A stretch of DNA of 64,000 nt from NCBI RefSeq assembly GCF_010998615.1, contig NZ_JAAEAH010000007.1, forward strand, positions 62,001 to 126,000. The letters run 5' to 3'. How positions within the stretch are numbered: position 1 is the first letter of the stretch; the number at the start of each line of letters is the position of its first letter. The DNA comes from Myxococcus sp. CA023. Its GTDB lineage: Bacteria > Myxococcota > Myxococcia > Myxococcales > Myxococcaceae. Below are positions 33,464 to 42,456 of this stretch, in pieces. Under the pieces are notes generated by a model. That model saw only the letters and a program-made list of their open reading frames with translations. It had not been told where the DNA came from and did not search any database. The translations under genes and the position numbers were made by a program.

Positions 33464-34045
33464 TCAGGCCACGGACTTGAAGGTGCTCCCGGTGGGAGTG
33501 TCCACCGCCTGACGTTTGCGCGTATGCAGGGCGCTCAGGGTGCCCAGCGCCTCCAGGGCCTCGGGCGTTGTGGCCACCGGCCGCAGGGCTTCCAGCACGG
33601 TCTCCAGCGCGTAGGCCTCATCCGCCTCACGCTCCCGGATGCGCGTCACCGCCTCGGTGAAGCGGTCGAAGAACTGCTTGAGCTCGTCCCCGCGCCGCAG
33701 CGGTCGCATCCGGGGATAGCGGCCGGCCGCCAGCGCCGCCACATACAGGCTCATGACGTGGACGGGGCCCGCCACCCGGTGGGTGAAGACGAGGCCGAAG
33801 AGGCCCATCGCCACCGCGGTGCCCAGCGCGCCCACCGCCGTCAGCCACAGCAGCGTCTGCCCGCCGTCCAGCCCCTGGGCCGTGGACGCCACGTGGACGC
33901 GGTGCGCCAACAGCCCGAACACGAGGATGCTGCCGGCACCAATCCCCGCCAGCAGCAGGATGTATTTGAGCTGGAAAGGCCGGTCCAGGATGTACGTCCG
34001 GCGGACGTGGCTCGGGCGCACCGTCTTTTGATTGCCATCGGACAT
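33464..34045 (-). CDS. two-TM membrane protein with HAMP-like domain
   Basis: This is a 193-residue protein. TM1 is about 28-46 (YILLLAGIGAGSILVFGLL) and TM2 about 66-86 (LLWLTAVGALGTAVAMGLFGL). FTHRVAGPVHVMSLYVAALA then leads into a HAMP-like segment (about 90-135) ending with EAVTRIREREADEAYALE. No kinase, cyclase or chemoreceptor domain follows. The C-terminal 40 residues are helical or disordered. Free-standing HAMP proteins of this kind occur in myxobacteria, and the function is unknown. It lies upstream of fmt in the same direction. The ATG at 34045 was chosen because the longer frame to 34249 has no support. Confidence 0.85.
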   Translation of the reverse strand: MSDGNQKTVRPSHVRRTYILDRPFQLKYILLLAGIGAGSILVFGLLAHRVHVASTAQGLDGGQTLLWLTAVGALGTAVAMGLFGLVFTHRVAGPVHVMSLYVAALAAGRYPRMRPLRRGDELKQFFDRFTEAVTRIREREADEAYALETVLEALRPVATTPEALEALGTLSALHTRKRQAVDTPTGSTFKSVA

Positions 34046-34148
34046 GTCGTTGACCAGCGTACCCCAGGTGCCTGGGGCGGTTTGCTTCCTTCCTCGCGCG
34101 AGGTTTACACGGAAGACAGGACAACCTCGCAGGCGCAATGGAGACCGC

Positions 34149-35744
34149 ATGGCCCGCTCTCTGACCGCGTTGTGTGTTGCGCTCTCTTTCCTGGTGTTGG
34201 CTGGGTGCAAGGGGGACCCAGCGACCCCGGAGTACTGGGAGTCAGGCATTCAGCAGAGCCGCAGAGCGGAGGACCGCATCCGCATGGTGGAGGCCATGCG
34301 TTCGTCCGGGAAGATGGACGAGCGCTTCCTGCCCATGCTCCACGGACAGCTCGGCACCGAGCGCAAGCCGGAGGTGCGCGCCGCACTGGCCCGCGCGTTG
34401 GGAGACTTGAAGCATGCCTCTTCGGTGGAGCCGCTGACGAAGGCCCTGGACCCCGGGGCGGGCGACATGCCCGCGCAACTGGCGAACAAGGCCATTGTCG
34501 CGACGCTGGGGAGCATTGGTGACCGCCGCGCCGTCCCCGCGCTGGTGCCGCTGCTGCGCGCGAAGGACAACTACACGCGCATCGAGGCGGTGCAGGTGCT
34601 GGGCGACATGAAGGCGAAGGAAGCGGTGGAGCCGCTCATCACCCTGGCCACGGACGACACCGTGGAGCCCTTCCTCAACAAGAAGGCCATTGAGGCCCTG
34701 GGTGACATCGGTGACGGCCGCGCGGCGCCCGCGCTGGTGCGGATGCTGACCAAGGAGCGCAAGGGCAAGTCCTTCTACGTGGAGAGCTCCTTCGCGCTGT
34801 ACCAGCTGGGCGCGCCCGCGGCGGACGCGCTGCTTCAAGCGTTGGAGGGCCAGGACCCGGACCTGCTGAAGTGGGCGCGGTCGAACGGCGTCAACCCCGC
34901 CAGCTACGCGATGAAGGCGGCGACGGTGCTGGGCGACTTGCGAGAGAAGCGGGCGGTGGCCGCACTGATGAAGCAGCTGGCCTTCACCAACGCGGACCCG
35001 CAGATTCAGGCGCTGGTGCGGATGCAGGCCGCGGACGCGCTGGCGCGCATGCGCGAACAGGAGGCGGTGAAGCCGCTGGCCGGGCTCGTGTCGGAGACGG
35101 ACGCCACCGTGAGGGATTCCTACGTGAGCGCCCTGGTGCGCCTGGGCGGACGCGACGCGCTGCCCGCGCTGGAGAAGGCCGCGGGCACCGGAGACTGGTA
35201 CGCGCGCGAGTTGGCGGTGAAGGGCATCGCGATGCTGGGCGACGCGCGCGAGCTGCCCTTGCTGCAGAAGCTCGCCGCGGCCGAGCCGGCGCGGACGGCG
35301 GCGGACTGCAAGCAGGCGGAGGACGAAGGCTGCGATGACGCGGCCGCGCTGGGCAAGCAGCGCGCGGATCAGATTGCGGGCCAGTCCAAGCTGCTGGAGG
35401 CCGCGCAGGCGTGCGCGGGCAACGCGGGCTGCTGGGTGCAGCGCATGGAGAAGGCGGAGCCGCGGATGCTGGAGCGCGCGGCGCTGGAGGTCGGCCGTTC
35501 GGGCGCGGCCGAGCACGCGGGCGCGCTGGCCTCGCGGCTGGGAGAGCGCGACACCGAGGCCCGGCTCGCGCTCGTCCTCGCGGTGGGCTGGCTGGTGGAA
35601 GGCTCGCAGGACGCCGCGAAGAAGCTGCGCGAGGCTTCCCTGCCCACGATGCGAAAGCAGCTCGCGGACGAGCAGGGCAACACCCGGTTCGTCAGCGTCA
35701 ACGAGGACCTGCGGCGCCTGGTGACGACGCTCGACCGGCCCTGA
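34149..35744 (+). CDS. HEAT-repeat lipoprotein
   Basis: This is a 531-residue exported lipoprotein. The signal peptide MARSLTALCVALSFLVLAGC has a lipobox (LAGC) with the acyl-cysteine at about residue 20. The mature protein is made of HEAT/PBS-lyase repeats of about 30 residues, for example ARALGDLKHASSVEPLTKAL, TLGSIGDRRAVPALVPLL, VLGDMKAKEAVEPLITLA and ALGDIGDGRAAPALVRML. At least ten repeats are visible from 55 to 400. A Cys pair (ADCKQAEDEGCDDAA) and a further pair (QACAGNAGCWVQ) could form disulphides. It is probably a protein-binding scaffold. Its last 47 bp overlap the convergent FUSC gene. Confidence 0.93.
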   Translation: MARSLTALCVALSFLVLAGCKGDPATPEYWESGIQQSRRAEDRIRMVEAMRSSGKMDERFLPMLHGQLGTERKPEVRAALARALGDLKHASSVEPLTKALDPGAGDMPAQLANKAIVATLGSIGDRRAVPALVPLLRAKDNYTRIEAVQVLGDMKAKEAVEPLITLATDDTVEPFLNKKAIEALGDIGDGRAAPALVRMLTKERKGKSFYVESSFALYQLGAPAADALLQALEGQDPDLLKWARSNGVNPASYAMKAATVLGDLREKRAVAALMKQLAFTNADPQIQALVRMQAADALARMREQEAVKPLAGLVSETDATVRDSYVSALVRLGGRDALPALEKAAGTGDWYARELAVKGIAMLGDARELPLLQKLAAAEPARTAADCKQAEDEGCDDAAALGKQRADQIAGQSKLLEAAQACAGNAGCWVQRMEKAEPRMLERAALEVGRSGAAEHAGALASRLGERDTEARLALVLAVGWLVEGSQDAAKKLREASLPTMRKQLADEQGNTRFVSVNEDLRRLVTTLDRP

Positions 35745-37875
35745 CGCCCTCCTTGAGCCGCAGCGGCGGGACACGCTCCGCCGCGTGGTGCAGCACGGTG
35801 AGCTGTCGCACGAGCCGCTCCACGTGCGCGCGCGACAGCGCATCCGCCCCACCCGTCGGAACCATGGCGGGCATGGGCGCGGGCCGGCGTTGCTGCTCCA
35901 TGGCCGCCGCCAGTTCGTCCAACACGCCCCCGGCGAAGCGCACCACCTCGGAGAGTTCCCGGGGGGACGCCGGGTCCGCGCGGCTGGCGGCCAGCGTCGT
36001 CACCGCCGACGTGAAGCGCCGCGCGTAGACGAGCAGCGCCATCACCGGCTCCAGGTCCTTGGCGGGTCCGCTCCACTCGCTCAGCAGCCGCTGGAAGGAC
36101 GCCTCCGCCGCCAGCAGTGCCAGACCTATCTTCCGCCGGGCCTCGCGCACCGCGGGCTCCGTGTCCGAGTGCGCGGCGGCCACCGACATCAGGTATTCGC
36201 GGTCCGCGCGCAACGCGAAGGCCACCTGCTCCGGCAGACGCAGATGCTCCGGGCTGGGCCACAGGAGCCGCGTCCCCGCCAGCGCAATCAGCCCTCCCAG
36301 CAGCGTGTTGACGATGCGCACCCCGGCCAGCTCCCAGTCCCCGCTCTGGAGCTCCGCCAGCAGCACCAGGGCCGGAGTCAGCAGCACCTGGAACGCGGAC
36401 AGACTGAGCGGCTGGATGCTCATCGCCACCGCGAACAGCACCCCGATGGCCAGCAGGATGATGGCCGGGTCCCTCACCACCGCCACCAGTCCCGCGGCCA
36501 GCGCCGCACCCAGCAACGTGCCCGCGATGCGCTGCAGGCTCCGCTGGAACGTGAGGCCCGCGTAGGGCTGCAGGACGACGGTGACGGTGATGATGACCCA
36601 GTAGCCGTGATTCAGTCCCAGCGCCCCCACGAGCGCGGTGGCCAGCGCGGCCGCGACGCCCAGCCGCAGCGCGTGACGAAAGATGACGGAGCGGACGTTG
36701 AGATTCTCCCGCAGCGGCTCCAGGAGGGCCTGCCGCGGCGCCGCCTCCACCCGCCGCGCGGGCAGCGCCAGGGCGTCCGGCACGGGCGCGCGGCCCTCCA
36801 GCCGCGCCGCCACCTCCACCGTCGCGTGGGAATAGTCCCGCAGGCGGTCCAGCAGCGTGTGCACGTATTGATAGCCGGCGCGCACCGGCTCCGGCACGCC
36901 GCCCGCCGTGTCCAGCGCCGCCAGGGCCCGCTTCACCCGCTCGGCGTTCCACACCGGCTGGGCGCTCACCTCCGTCCCCTTCTCCAGGGCAAACCGGACG
37001 CGGCGCAGGTCCGCGGTCAGCTCCGCCAGCGCGCGCTGCACCTCCGCTCGGAGCGCGTGATAGCGGGGCTCGGCGGGCGCCACCTCCAGCATTTCCGTCA
37101 GCGCGATGAGCGTCACCATCATCGAATCCGCGCCTTCGACCAGCACCAGCAGCTGTTCGCCCCGGCCGCTCTCCCCCGCCCGGCCCATGCGCGTGGAGGC
37201 CAACACGGTGCGCGCCTGTTCGATGAGCTGACGCATGCGGGCCTGCCAGGGCGCCTCCGGCAGGACACCCGCGGCGGCGGACGCCCCCCCTTCGAGCGGC
37301 CAGCGCCCCACCTCTTCGGCGTGGTCCGCCAGCGCGTCGTAACACCGCGCGATGGCCAGGCGCGCGGGCCGGTAGGGCACCAGCGGCCACAGCATCAGCG
37401 CGAGGAACATGGCCCACGTGCCGCCCACCAGGAACAAGCCGGAGCGCAGCAATGCGTCAGCCACGTCGTTGGCGGGAAGCGCGAGCGACACCACGAAGTA
37501 GTTGGCGAGAACCACGCCCATCAACCCCGGCGTGTCCCCATACGAGCGGGCGAAGCCACACGCCGTCACCCAGAACAGCGTGGCGATGACGGCGGCCCAC
37601 GCGGGCAGGTGCAGCGCCGCCGCCAGCCCCACCACGGAGCCCAGGAGCGTCATCGCGCCCATGGTGAGCGCGCGGTCCCAGTAGGGCCCGCCCCGGTCCA
37701 CCAGGGCAACGAAGAGGGCGGCCAGACCGACCCACGTGGCCGCGGGAAGGTGCAGCAGGGCCGCGACGGCCATGGGGCCACCCACCGCGAGCGCGGCGCG
37801 CAACCCCGCGCCATACGCGGGACGGCCCGGTTCCACGCGGAGGAATGCCTGGAGGTGATGACGGAGCGGACTCAT
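35698..37875 (-). CDS. FUSC/YccS-family inner-membrane protein
   Basis: This is a 725-residue membrane protein. One set of TM helices lies in the N-terminal 190 residues (AGLRAALAVGGPMAVAALLH, VGLAALFVALVDRGGPYWDR). A second set follows around 395-530 (LRLGVAAALATALVGALGL, HGYWVIITVTVVLQPYAGLT, IVNTLLGGLIALAGTRLLWP). That TM-soluble-TM-soluble plan and the GYWVxIT-x-VLQP motif define the FUSC (fusaric-acid-resistance-like) family. The cytoplasmic helical domains are at 190-390 and after 535. Members are proposed aromatic-acid or drug efflux proteins. The substrate here is unknown. The C-terminus overlaps the HEAT gene tail-to-tail. Confidence 0.92.
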   Translation of the reverse strand: MSPLRHHLQAFLRVEPGRPAYGAGLRAALAVGGPMAVAALLHLPAATWVGLAALFVALVDRGGPYWDRALTMGAMTLLGSVVGLAAALHLPAWAAVIATLFWVTACGFARSYGDTPGLMGVVLANYFVVSLALPANDVADALLRSGLFLVGGTWAMFLALMLWPLVPYRPARLAIARCYDALADHAEEVGRWPLEGGASAAAGVLPEAPWQARMRQLIEQARTVLASTRMGRAGESGRGEQLLVLVEGADSMMVTLIALTEMLEVAPAEPRYHALRAEVQRALAELTADLRRVRFALEKGTEVSAQPVWNAERVKRALAALDTAGGVPEPVRAGYQYVHTLLDRLRDYSHATVEVAARLEGRAPVPDALALPARRVEAAPRQALLEPLRENLNVRSVIFRHALRLGVAAALATALVGALGLNHGYWVIITVTVVLQPYAGLTFQRSLQRIAGTLLGAALAAGLVAVVRDPAIILLAIGVLFAVAMSIQPLSLSAFQVLLTPALVLLAELQSGDWELAGVRIVNTLLGGLIALAGTRLLWPSPEHLRLPEQVAFALRADREYLMSVAAAHSDTEPAVREARRKIGLALLAAEASFQRLLSEWSGPAKDLEPVMALLVYARRFTSAVTTLAASRADPASPRELSEVVRFAGGVLDELAAAMEQQRRPAPMPAMVPTGGADALSRAHVERLVRQLTVLHHAAERVPPLRLKEGVRAGRASSPGAAGPR

Positions 37876-38030
37876 CGCGCGAGCAATCCCAAACCACTCC
37901 GACCTATGTCACAGGTCCGCGCGCGCATCGACGCTTCCGTGGAACCACCCCTCGAAGGTGGTGTCCAGGCGTGAACGCGGCAGGGCCCGTTCCACCGGAT
38001 GGATGGAGGGCGAGCGGCCAGGGGCCCGCG

Positions 38031-39476
38031 TCAGCCGGCCTCTCGCTCCGGGCCCACGCCCTCGCAGTCCTCCTCGACGGGCGCGGCCTCCTGGAAGGCG
38101 CTGGGCAGCAGGCTGAAGGGCAGCACCTTCCCCAACGCCGCGAGCAACAGGATGCCGCCGGGCGCCGCGAAGATGGCCAGCGCGGGAATCGCCTTGGCCA
38201 CGTCGACGAGCTGCGCGCGCATGCGCCGGCGCTCGTCGCCCGTGAGCGCCTGACGCCGGGCCGCCTTCGTCAGCAGCACCGCCAGGTCGCCCGTCTCGCG
38301 GACCTCCTGCATCAGCCGGTAGAAGTTCTTCTCCAGCGTCTCCTGGATGCCAGCCACCAGGTCCTCGCCCATGGCGCCCGCGGCGTCCGACACGGTGAAG
38401 ACGTCCACGATGGCGCGGTGGCGGGCGTAGAACTCCGCCATCTCCAGCTCCAGCCGGTGCAACTCCGCGTCCGGGACCTGGAGCGCCTGCGCCAGCTCGC
38501 GGATGAAGACGCGCTCGCGCCGCGTCTTGCGGCCATCCACCAGCGCCGCCAGCAACGTCTGCTCCAGCAGGAAGTGGCGCACGTCCACGCTGCGCACCTG
38601 ACGCACCACGTCCCGCACCGGGCGGCGGCGGGCGAAGGACTGCTTCACCGCGGCCTTGAGCTCGGACGTCATCGCCGCCGGCAGCCGCAGGGACTCCACC
38701 TGCCGCAGGATGGCGCGGCGCGCGGGCAGGCCCGGCACCCGGTCCACACACGCGAGCCCCGTCAACACGTCCACCAGCAGCGCCTTCTGCCGCGCCGCGA
38801 AGTCCAACCGCCGCTGCGCCCGCTCGCGGTGCAGCGTACCGCGCGAGAAGTAGTCAATGGCCTGCCGGCAGAACAGCTGCGCGTCCGCGTACTGCGCGCC
38901 GTTGTGCAGCACCAGCCCGTACACCGGATCCCCCGCCAGCACGGGCGAGCGCTTCAACAGCGACGCTTCCACCTTCGCCGCCAGCCGCCGGGACACCGGA
39001 CGCCCCGAGGCAATCGCCGCGTCCACCGACTCCGCCAGCTCCAGCTCTCCGGTGAGCACCGCGAACAAGACCAGGAGATGCTCGGTGCGAGCGGCCGTTG
39101 GAGCCCCCACGAGCCGGCCCAATTCCAGCGCCATCAGCGCCAGCGTCCGCACCACGGCGTGGAAGAGCTGGTCCTCCAGCACGCGCGCCTGGAGCTCGGT
39201 GGGCTGCGCCACGTCCGCCGCGGCGGGGGCGTCCGCGGGCGTGCCGTACAGCAGGCCACTGGCGCGCAGCGTCCGCCGCAGGTACGCGCGGGCGCGGGCC
39301 CGCCCGGAGCCCAGCGGCGGCGCGGACGGAGCCGGCGCGCCCGCCTCGAAGGCGACCGTCTCCGTCAGGAGTGGCAAGAGCCACCCCGCCTTGGTGAAGT
39401 CCAACACCGGAACACCCCTGGACCGCGGGGAGAGCCCCACACGCGGAGAAAGGAGCAGGATGTAACCCAGGGGCAT
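38031..39476 (-). CDS. LETM1/TerB-like membrane-associated protein
   Basis: This is a 481-residue protein. The middle (about 280-335) has a TerB-like helical segment (LLAALVDGRKTRRERVFIRE). The C-terminal region around 365-465 contains ETGDLAVLLTKAARRQALTG and then AKAIPALAIFAAPGGILLLA and KVLPFSLLPSAF. This is the hydrophobic helix and the P-x3-LPS-x-F motif of LETM1 domains, which in mitochondria affect ion exchange and ribosome binding. Bacterial LETM1-like proteins are of unknown function. The start is uncertain: ATG 39476 has a weak ribosome-binding site, and a GTG at 39407 is possible. Confidence 0.8.
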   Translation of the reverse strand: MPLGYILLLSPRVGLSPRSRGVPVLDFTKAGWLLPLLTETVAFEAGAPAPSAPPLGSGRARARAYLRRTLRASGLLYGTPADAPAAADVAQPTELQARVLEDQLFHAVVRTLALMALELGRLVGAPTAARTEHLLVLFAVLTGELELAESVDAAIASGRPVSRRLAAKVEASLLKRSPVLAGDPVYGLVLHNGAQYADAQLFCRQAIDYFSRGTLHRERAQRRLDFAARQKALLVDVLTGLACVDRVPGLPARRAILRQVESLRLPAAMTSELKAAVKQSFARRRPVRDVVRQVRSVDVRHFLLEQTLLAALVDGRKTRRERVFIRELAQALQVPDAELHRLELEMAEFYARHRAIVDVFTVSDAAGAMGEDLVAGIQETLEKNFYRLMQEVRETGDLAVLLTKAARRQALTGDERRRMRAQLVDVAKAIPALAIFAAPGGILLLAALGKVLPFSLLPSAFQEAAPVEEDCEGVGPEREAG

Positions 39477-39573
39477 CCCGGTTTCCACTCGGCCACGGGA
39501 CAGGGTCAAGGCCCGGAAGTCAGCGGGCGTAGAACCGCCACTTCTACCGGACCCAACCATCCGCGCCCGGTGC

Positions 39574-40407
39574 CTACAGCGCGGTCGGCGCGCCGGGCTC
39601 CGGGACCACCACCTTGGCCGTGTTGCGCAGCTTCTTCAGCTCGCCGGTCAGCGCGTCCGGGGTGCCCTGGAGCAGCGGGAAGGTGCCGTAGTGCATGGGA
39701 ATCACGCTCTTGACCTTCAGGAGCCGCACCGCCTGGGCCGCCTCCGCGGGGCCCATGGTGAAGTGGCCGCCAATGGGGAGCAGGGCCACGGTGGGCCTGA
39801 ACTGGGTGGCGATGAGCGACATGCCCTCGAAGGGTCCGGTGTCACCCGCGTGGTACAGCGTAGGGCCCTTGTCGATTTCCAGCACGTAGCCCAGGGGCGC
39901 GCCCGCGTACTGCGCCGGCGACTTCGGGTCCGCGGCGTAGCTGCTGGAGTGGACCGCCTCCACCAGGTGGAACGTGACGTCCTTCACCCGGAAGGTGCCG
40001 CCCGCGTTGGCGCCCACGGACTGGGCCTCCGGGAGCCCCAGCAGGTTGATGAGCTCGAAGGAGCCGAAGACCTTCGCGCCCGTCTTCTCGGCCAGCGCCT
40101 TGGCCTCGCCCACGTGGTCGAAGTGGCCGTGGGTGAGGAGAATGGCGTCCAGCGCCTCCGGCTGCGCGGCGCCCTGCGGGGCCTTGGGGTTGGTGAGCCA
40201 GGGGTCGATGGCAATCACCGCGCCGCCCGGGCTGCGAATCACGAAGGCCGCGTGCCCCCACCACGTCACCTCCGTCTTGCCGCGGGCCGCCGCCGTCGGG
40301 GCCTTGGCGGCTGAGACCTTGGCGGGCGCCGGAGTGCCCTGCGCCGCTGCCGTTCCGCCGAAGGCCATTGCCGCGCCCGCCACCACTGCCATGAGCTTCG
40401 TCCGCAT
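39574..40407 (-). CDS. exported metallo-beta-lactamase-fold hydrolase (UPF0173-like)
   Basis: This 277-residue protein has a signal peptide (MRTKLMAVVAGAAMAFGGTA, cleavage near AAA-QG). The mature domain VTWWGHAAFVIRSPGGAVIA, ILLTHGHFDHVGEA (H-x-H-x-D-H metal motif) and TLYHAGDTGPFEGM show a binuclear-zinc hydrolase of the L-ascorbate-6-phosphate lactonase/UPF0173 type. IPMHYGTFPLL supplies the last metal His. Its substrate is unknown. Of two adjacent ATGs, 40407 has AGGAG at the better spacing (8 bases), and 40413 would add two residues. The long upstream frame (to 41391) is antisense to the HSP90-like gene. Confidence 0.92.
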   Translation of the reverse strand: MRTKLMAVVAGAAMAFGGTAAAQGTPAPAKVSAAKAPTAAARGKTEVTWWGHAAFVIRSPGGAVIAIDPWLTNPKAPQGAAQPEALDAILLTHGHFDHVGEAKALAEKTGAKVFGSFELINLLGLPEAQSVGANAGGTFRVKDVTFHLVEAVHSSSYAADPKSPAQYAGAPLGYVLEIDKGPTLYHAGDTGPFEGMSLIATQFRPTVALLPIGGHFTMGPAEAAQAVRLLKVKSVIPMHYGTFPLLQGTPDALTGELKKLRNTAKVVVPEPGAPTAL

Positions 40408-40599
40408 ATCCATCCACTCCTGCTTGCGAGGTGAAGACCTGCCGCCACCGTGGTGACACGTCCCCCACGGCCGGATTGCCACCTGACACTGACCGGGCGG
40501 CCATTCAAGGGCCTGCCATGGATGCCCAAGTGCGCGCTGCGTCTCAAGCTCGATTCGGCTGTCGATACGACGGGGGGCGTGCGCTAACGTCGGCGGCAC

Positions 40600-42456
40600 G
40601 TGGACCACCGATTTCAAGTCAGCCTCCGCGGGGTCATCGACCTCCTGTCTCACCACCTGTACAGCTCCCCGGGCGTCTACGTACGCGAGCTGCTCCAGAA
40701 CGCGACCGATGCCATCCGCGCCCGCCAGTTCCTGGAGCCCGGCCACGCGGGCACCGTCCGGCTGGAGCTGATGGAGAAGCAGGACGGCAGCCCGCCCACC
40801 CTGCTCTTCACCGACGACGGCGTGGGGTTGACCGAGGACGAAATCCACCGCTTCCTGGCCACCATCGGTGAGTCCTCCAAGCGCGAGGCCCTGGAGGCCC
40901 GCCGCAACGACTTCATCGGCCAGTTCGGTATCGGCCTGCTGTCCTGCTTCATGGTGTGTGACGAGCTGCTGGTGGTGACGCGCTCGGCACGCGGCGATGG
41001 GCGCACGTTGGAGTGGCGGGGCCGGCACGATGGCACGTACGCCGTGCGGCCCTCCGAGCACCCGCTCGCCCAGCCCGGCACCCAGGTGTTCCTGGTCGCC
41101 CGCCCGGACATGGCGCATTGGTTCACCGCCACGCGGCTGCGAAACCTCGCCAGCCACTACGGCGGCCTGCTGCCCTTCCCCATCCACCTCACCACGGACC
41201 AGGGCACCGAGCGGCTGGACACCTCCGGCGCCCCCTGGCGCCGCGAGTACGACAGCGCCTCGGAGCGGCGCAAGGCGCTGCTCGCCTACGGGCGCGAGCT
41301 GTTCGACACGGACTTCGTCGACTGCATCCCCCTGCGCTCCACCGCCGGAGACGTAGACGGGGTGGCCTACGTGCTGCCCGCGTCGCCGCACTTCAACTCA
41401 CGGCAGAAGCACCGCGTGTACCTCAAGCACATGCTGCTGTCGGAGAGCGCGGAGAACCTGCTGCCGGACTGGGCCTTCTTCGTGAAGTGCGTGGTGAACG
41501 CCAACGCGTTGCGGCCCACCGCCAGCCGGGAGTCCTTCTACGAGGACGACGCACTCGCCGCGGCGCGCGAGTCCCTGGGGCAGTCCCTGCGCGGCTACCT
41601 GATGGAGCTGGCGCGTGAGGACCCGCGCGCGCTCCAGCGGCTGATTGCCCTGCACGGGCTGAGCGTGAAGGCGCTGGCGCTGGATGACGATGACTTCTAC
41701 CGCCTCATCATCCACTGGCTGCCCTTCGAGACGTCGATGGGGATGATGACGCTGGCGGACTACCGGCGCGCGCACCCTGTGGTGCGCTACACGTCCACAG
41801 TGGACGGCTTCCGGCAGATTGCCCAGGTGGCCAGTGCCCAAGGTCTGTGCATCATCAACGCGGCGTACACGCACGACACGTCGCTGCTGGAGAAGCTGCC
41901 GCACGCGGTGCCGGACGTGCAGGTGGAGCCCTTCTCCTCCGCGGACCTGCCGCAGAGCTTCGAGGAGCTCACCCTGGACGAGCGCGAGGCCACCTTCCCG
42001 CTGCTGCGCATGGCGGAGCGCGTGCTGGCGCCGTTCCGCTGCGGCGCGGTGGTGAAGAAGTTCTACCCGGCGGAGGTGCCCACGCTCTACAGCTCGGACG
42101 CGGAGGGCGCGTTCCGGCGAGACGCCGAGCGGGCCCGCGAGGAGTCGGATGACCTGTACGCCGGGGTGTTGGACAGCGTCATGGCGGCATCGGGCAGCGA
42201 GCCGGCGCAACTGTGCTTCAACCTCCACAACCCGGTGGTGCGGCGGCTGGCGGCGGTGGCGGACCGGGACATGCTGAAGCTGTCGGTGGAGATGCTCTAC
42301 GTGCAAGCACTGCTCTTGGGACACCATCCGTTGAACGCACAGGAGATGGTGCTGCTGAACCAGGGCCTGCTGGGCCTCATCTCCGCGCAGTTGGGCGGGG
42401 ATGGCGAGCGCGGCGGCGAAGGCAGCGGCGGCGCGGGTCCCCGGGGGCTGCACTGA
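40600..42456 (+). CDS. divergent HSP90-family chaperone
   Basis: This is a 618-residue GHKL ATPase. ATP-site motifs are all present in order: ELLQNATDAI (residues 30-39), TDDGVGLTEDE (about 71-81), GESSKRE (about 90-96) and IGQFGIGLLSCFMV (106-119). The middle-domain segment LRPTASRESFYED (about 305-317) contains the Arg that contacts ATP in canonical HtpG (DLPLNVSRE). The C-terminal dimerisation part is diverged and ends in a Gly-rich tail. It is a paralogue group distinct from standard HtpG, seen in actinobacteria and myxobacteria. It starts with GTG at 40600. Its TGA overlaps the ATG of the next gene, which indicates a translationally coupled partner. Confidence 0.93.
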   Translation: MDHRFQVSLRGVIDLLSHHLYSSPGVYVRELLQNATDAIRARQFLEPGHAGTVRLELMEKQDGSPPTLLFTDDGVGLTEDEIHRFLATIGESSKREALEARRNDFIGQFGIGLLSCFMVCDELLVVTRSARGDGRTLEWRGRHDGTYAVRPSEHPLAQPGTQVFLVARPDMAHWFTATRLRNLASHYGGLLPFPIHLTTDQGTERLDTSGAPWRREYDSASERRKALLAYGRELFDTDFVDCIPLRSTAGDVDGVAYVLPASPHFNSRQKHRVYLKHMLLSESAENLLPDWAFFVKCVVNANALRPTASRESFYEDDALAAARESLGQSLRGYLMELAREDPRALQRLIALHGLSVKALALDDDDFYRLIIHWLPFETSMGMMTLADYRRAHPVVRYTSTVDGFRQIAQVASAQGLCIINAAYTHDTSLLEKLPHAVPDVQVEPFSSADLPQSFEELTLDEREATFPLLRMAERVLAPFRCGAVVKKFYPAEVPTLYSSDAEGAFRRDAERAREESDDLYAGVLDSVMAASGSEPAQLCFNLHNPVVRRLAAVADRDMLKLSVEMLYVQALLLGHHPLNAQEMVLLNQGLLGLISAQLGGDGERGGEGSGGAGPRGLH

